From contig CAMCFW010000057.1 in assembly GCA_945874195.1 (NCBI GenBank), positions 1 to 9,437 on the forward strand: a stretch of 9,437 nucleotides of DNA, given 5' to 3'. Origin of the DNA: Chryseobacterium gleum. GTDB lineage: Bacteria > Bacteroidota > Bacteroidia > UBA10329. Made by a program: the position numbers and the translations under genes. The stretch's first letter is position 1. Every line of letters starts with the position of its first letter. Shown here piece by piece: positions 7,280 through 9,437 of the stretch. The notes below the pieces were generated by a model that searched no databases, was not told where the DNA came from, and saw only the letters and a list, made by a program, of their open reading frames with translations.

Positions 7280-8421
7280 CAATCTTTGGTGACGGCCCTT
7301 GAGATGACGATCTTCTGGACTTCGGATGTGCCTTCGTAGATCTGTGTGATCTTGGCATCGCGCATGAGGCGTTCCACGTGGTATTCCTTGACGTAGCCGT
7401 AGCCACCATGGACCTGAACGGCTTCAACGGTGGTTTCCATGGCCACTTTTGACGCATATAGTTTGGCCATTGAACTGGATACATCGTAGTTCATTCCCTG
7501 ATCCTTGTGCCACGCGGACTTGTAGATGAGCAATCGGGCGGCTTCGATGTTGGTGGCCATGTCGGCCAATTTGAACTGGATGATCTGGTGCTGGTTGATG
7601 GTCTTTCCGAAGGCTTTGCGCTCTTTAGAATAAGCGAGGGAGAGTTCGTAGGCTCCGCTTGCGATGCCGAGTGCCTGCGATGCGATGCCGATGCGACCTC
7701 CGGAGAGGGTCATCATGGCGAACTTGAAGCCGAAACCGTCTTCTCCTATCCTATTTTCCTTGGGTACTTTGACGTCTTGGAACATGAGCGAATGGGTGTC
7801 GGACGAACGGATGCCGAGCTTGTCTTCCTTGGCTCCGATGGTGAATCCGGGCATTCCCTTCTCCACGATGAGGACGTTGATGCCCTTGTGGCCGAGTTCG
7901 GCATTGGTCTGGGCAATGACGAGGTAGGTTGAAGCGGTTCCGCCATTGGTGATCCAATTCTTGGTTCCGTTGAGGAGGTAATGATCGCCCATGTCGATGG
8001 CGGTTGTTGACTGCGAAGTGGCATCGGATCCGGCCTCCGGTTCGGAGAGTGCGAAGGCTCCGATCTTTTCGCCTTTGGCAAGCGGCACGAGGTATTTCTG
8101 CTTCTGCGCTTCGGTGCCGTATTTCTCCAATCCCCAGTTGACGAGGGAATTGCAGACGCTCATGCAGACGGAGGCTGAGTTGTCGATCTTTGATATCTCC
8201 TCCATGGCCAACACGTAAGAAATGGTGTCCATTCCGCTGCCGCCATATTTTGGATCGACCATGAGGCCGAGGAACCCGAGCTCGCCCATTTTCTTGATCT
8301 GTTCGTGGGGGAATTCCATTTTGCTGTCGCGCTCAATGACGCCTGGAAGTAGTTCGGTCTGTGCGAAGTCGCGCGCGGCCTTCTGTATCATCAGGTGTTC
8401 TTCGTTCAGCTGAATTGTCAT
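7279..8421 (-). CDS. Acyl-CoA dehydrogenase (short-chain / butyryl-CoA type)
   Basis: This is a cytoplasmic FAD enzyme that introduces the alpha-beta double bond into acyl-CoA and passes electrons to electron-transferring flavoprotein. It has 380 residues, the usual length, and shows no truncation. The N-terminal helical domain starts LNEEHLMIQKAARDFA. The first family signature GAFALSEPEAGSDA is at 121-134, followed by LNGTKNWITNG. The C-terminal helical domain has YSKERKAFGKTI and the second signature, from QVHGGYGY (336-343) through RLMRDAKI. The catalytic base is Glu363 in QIYEGTSE (codon at 7333-7335), the position used by short- and medium-chain and most branched-chain enzymes. Exact chain length or branched substrate cannot be read from the sequence. 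It stands alone on its strand, convergent with the PepSY-like gene and divergent from anmK. Confidence 0.95.
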   Translation of the reverse strand: MTIQLNEEHLMIQKAARDFAQTELLPGVIERDSKMEFPHEQIKKMGELGFLGLMVDPKYGGSGMDTISYVLAMEEISKIDNSASVCMSVCNSLVNWGLEKYGTEAQKQKYLVPLAKGEKIGAFALSEPEAGSDATSQSTTAIDMGDHYLLNGTKNWITNGGTASTYLVIAQTNAELGHKGINVLIVEKGMPGFTIGAKEDKLGIRSSDTHSLMFQDVKVPKENRIGEDGFGFKFAMMTLSGGRIGIASQALGIASGAYELSLAYSKERKAFGKTINQHQIIQFKLADMATNIEAARLLIYKSAWHKDQGMNYDVSSSMAKLYASKVAMETTVEAVQVHGGYGYVKEYHVERLMRDAKITQIYEGTSEVQKIVISRAVTKD

Positions 8422-8446
8422 CGTGAAATGGTGCTTGGGTTTGTGG

Positions 8447-8454
8447 CAAATGTA
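8447..8454 (-). promoter_or_regulatory. -7 box of the acyl-CoA dehydrogenase promoter
   Basis: The minus strand reads TACATTTG, an exact Bacteroidota -7 box (TAnnTTTG), 25 nt upstream of the acyl-CoA dehydrogenase ATG, implying a leader of about 20 nt. No good TTG is found at the -33 spacing. Confidence 0.45.
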
Positions 8455-8468
8455 GTTGTTTACGAGAA

Positions 8469-8503
8469 GTCAGATGTCAGATGAGAGATAAGAGACAAGG
8501 ACT
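8469..8503. repeat. Degenerate heptamer repeat tract upstream of anmK
   Basis: Five consecutive 7-nt units can be read: GTCAGAT, GTCAGAT, GAGAGAT, AAGAGAC, AAGGACT. The first two are identical and the others drift while keeping the purine-rich period. It lies in the divergent gap between the acyl-CoA dehydrogenase and anmK. Its sequence differs from the tract after murF, but the period is the same. Confidence 0.5.
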
Positions 8504-8532
8504 AATGTGGGTTTGATCGAACGTGTACATTT

Positions 8533-9437
8533 ATGGCGAGGATGAATGAGATGAAGGTATCGGCCATCGGGATCATGTCGGGGACTTCGCTTGATGGGTT
8601 GGATATCTGTCTGGCTGAATTCAGGTTCGATGGGAAGTGGGATTTCAGAATAATTGCGGCCGATTGTATTCCGTATAGCGATGAATGGCACAAGGCTCTT
8701 TCGACCGCGCATCAGCTTTCTGCGGACAAACTGACACGGCTAAGCTCGGCATTCGGGAAGTACGCGGCCGAACAGGTGAACGGCTTCATGGATAGGAACA
8801 AACTGACGAAGCCCGACCTGGTGTGTTCGCATGGGCATACAGTGTTCCATGATCCTTCCAAACGATATACGCTTCAGATAGGCAGTGGTGAGGAAATTGC
8901 GAAGCTGACCGGCCTGACCACGGTTTCGGATTTCCGGTCGTTGGATGTTTCGCTTGGCGGACAAGGCGCGCCTTTGGTGCCCATTGGCGATGAGCTGCTT
9001 TTTGCGGATTACGAGGCGTGTTTGAACCTTGGCGGCTTTTCGAACATCAGTTTTCGGGAAGGTGGCGAAAGGCGGGCGTTTGATGTTTGTCCGGTGAATA
9101 TTGCCCTGAATCCGTTGGCCCTGACCGTTGGAAAACCGTTTGATGAGAATGGCGGAATGGCGCGGGCGGGAACGTTGAACGTTGAATTGCTTCAGAGACT
9201 CAATGACCTCTCCATATATAAGGAAGGTAAACGACCATCGCTGGCGCGTGAATGGTTGGAGCAGGCGTTCTGGCCGATGGTGGAAGGGGCTGACGTTCCG
9301 TTGGAAAACAAGCTACGAACGGTGACGGAACATGCGGCCATACAGATCAGCTCGGTGATCAATGCGAAAGCTGCGAACGGGCGGGTGTTGGCCACTGGAG
9401 GCGGTGCGAAGAATGGTTTTCTCATGGAGCGGATCGC
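8533..9437 (+). CDS. anmK: AnmK, anhydro-N-acetylmuramic acid kinase (partial, 3' end off the right edge)
   Basis: This cytoplasmic enzyme hydrolyses the 1,6-anhydro ring of anhydro-MurNAc and phosphorylates it to MurNAc-6-phosphate, a step of peptidoglycan recycling. The window holds 301 full codons, so perhaps 50-70 residues are missing compared with the ~360-residue family. Motifs seen: the N-terminal kinase motif SAIGIMSGTSLDGLDI, CSHGHTVFHDP, LQIGSGEEIA, the catalytic-Asp segment DFRSLDVSLGGQGAPLVP (Asp138 counted from ATG 8533), LNLGGFSNIS, FDVCPVNIALN and, near the edge, LATGGGAKNGFL. Three in-frame ATGs occur at 8533, 8542 and 8551; relatives often begin just before the SAIG motif, so 8551 is a real alternative and the first is chosen only by length. 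No frameshift or lost key residue is seen. Confidence 0.94.
   Translation, partial: MARMNEMKVSAIGIMSGTSLDGLDICLAEFRFDGKWDFRIIAADCIPYSDEWHKALSTAHQLSADKLTRLSSAFGKYAAEQVNGFMDRNKLTKPDLVCSHGHTVFHDPSKRYTLQIGSGEEIAKLTGLTTVSDFRSLDVSLGGQGAPLVPIGDELLFADYEACLNLGGFSNISFREGGERRAFDVCPVNIALNPLALTVGKPFDENGGMARAGTLNVELLQRLNDLSIYKEGKRPSLAREWLEQAFWPMVEGADVPLENKLRTVTEHAAIQISSVINAKAANGRVLATGGGAKNGFLMERI

Noticed and set aside
7507..7932. Plus-strand open frame of 141 codons opposite the acyl-CoA dehydrogenase
   Set aside because: Acidic, low-complexity translation rich in G, D, E and V, typical of the complement of a conserved gene; no motif seen.
5513..9437. A dedicated peptidoglycan recycling operon made of murF and anmK
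   Set aside because: The two genes are 1.7 kb apart with a convergent and then a divergent junction between them, so they cannot be one operon; the shared theme is probably chance.

Overview
The window reads as a chromosomal segment of a Bacteroidota bacterium, most likely from the Flavobacteriales or a close relative. The evidence is a cluster of type IX secretion system (T9SS) and gliding genes (PorU, a PorP/SprF family protein, GldJ), which are specific to this phylum. Start codons also lack clear Shine-Dalgarno sequences, and at least one gene has a Bacteroidota-type -7 box (TAnnTTTG). I see no mobile element, tRNA, rRNA, CRISPR array or phage gene.

Layout. From 1 to 2694 on the minus strand lies the first ~898 codons of porU, the T9SS C-terminal-signal peptidase; it runs off the left edge just after its catalytic His and Cys. 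It is divergent from a PorP/SprF family outer-membrane protein (2926-3906, +), which is followed 62 nt later by gldJ (3969-5447, +), a lipoprotein with a formylglycine-generating-enzyme fold that has lost the catalytic cysteines. A strong hairpin plus T-run (5471-5507) ends gldJ, and murF (5513-6829, +) begins only a few bases later. A heptamer-based repeat (6829-6880) precedes a small secreted PepSY-like protein (6903-7244, +). It converges on an acyl-CoA dehydrogenase (7279-8421, -). A second heptameric repeat tract (8469-8503) lies in the divergent gap before anmK (8533 to the right edge, +), which is cut off near its C-terminus.

How the genes relate. PorU, the PorP-like protein and GldJ belong to one export pathway: cargo with C-terminal signals crosses the outer membrane through the T9SS, GldJ supports the periplasmic/outer-membrane machinery, and PorU removes the signal at the cell surface. 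The gldJ-murF adjacency is, from general knowledge, common in flavobacteria. MurF (last cytoplasmic step of the UDP-MurNAc-pentapeptide branch) and AnmK (recycling of anhydro-MurNAc) both serve the cell wall but are separately oriented units here. The acyl-CoA dehydrogenase is ordinary fatty-acid or branched-chain acyl-CoA catabolism.

No undescribed system stands out. The most useful second-look items are the divergent T9SS arrangement, the degenerate FGE active site in GldJ, the terminator abutting murF, the PepSY-like protein, and the two intergenic repeat tracts with 7-nt periodicity.
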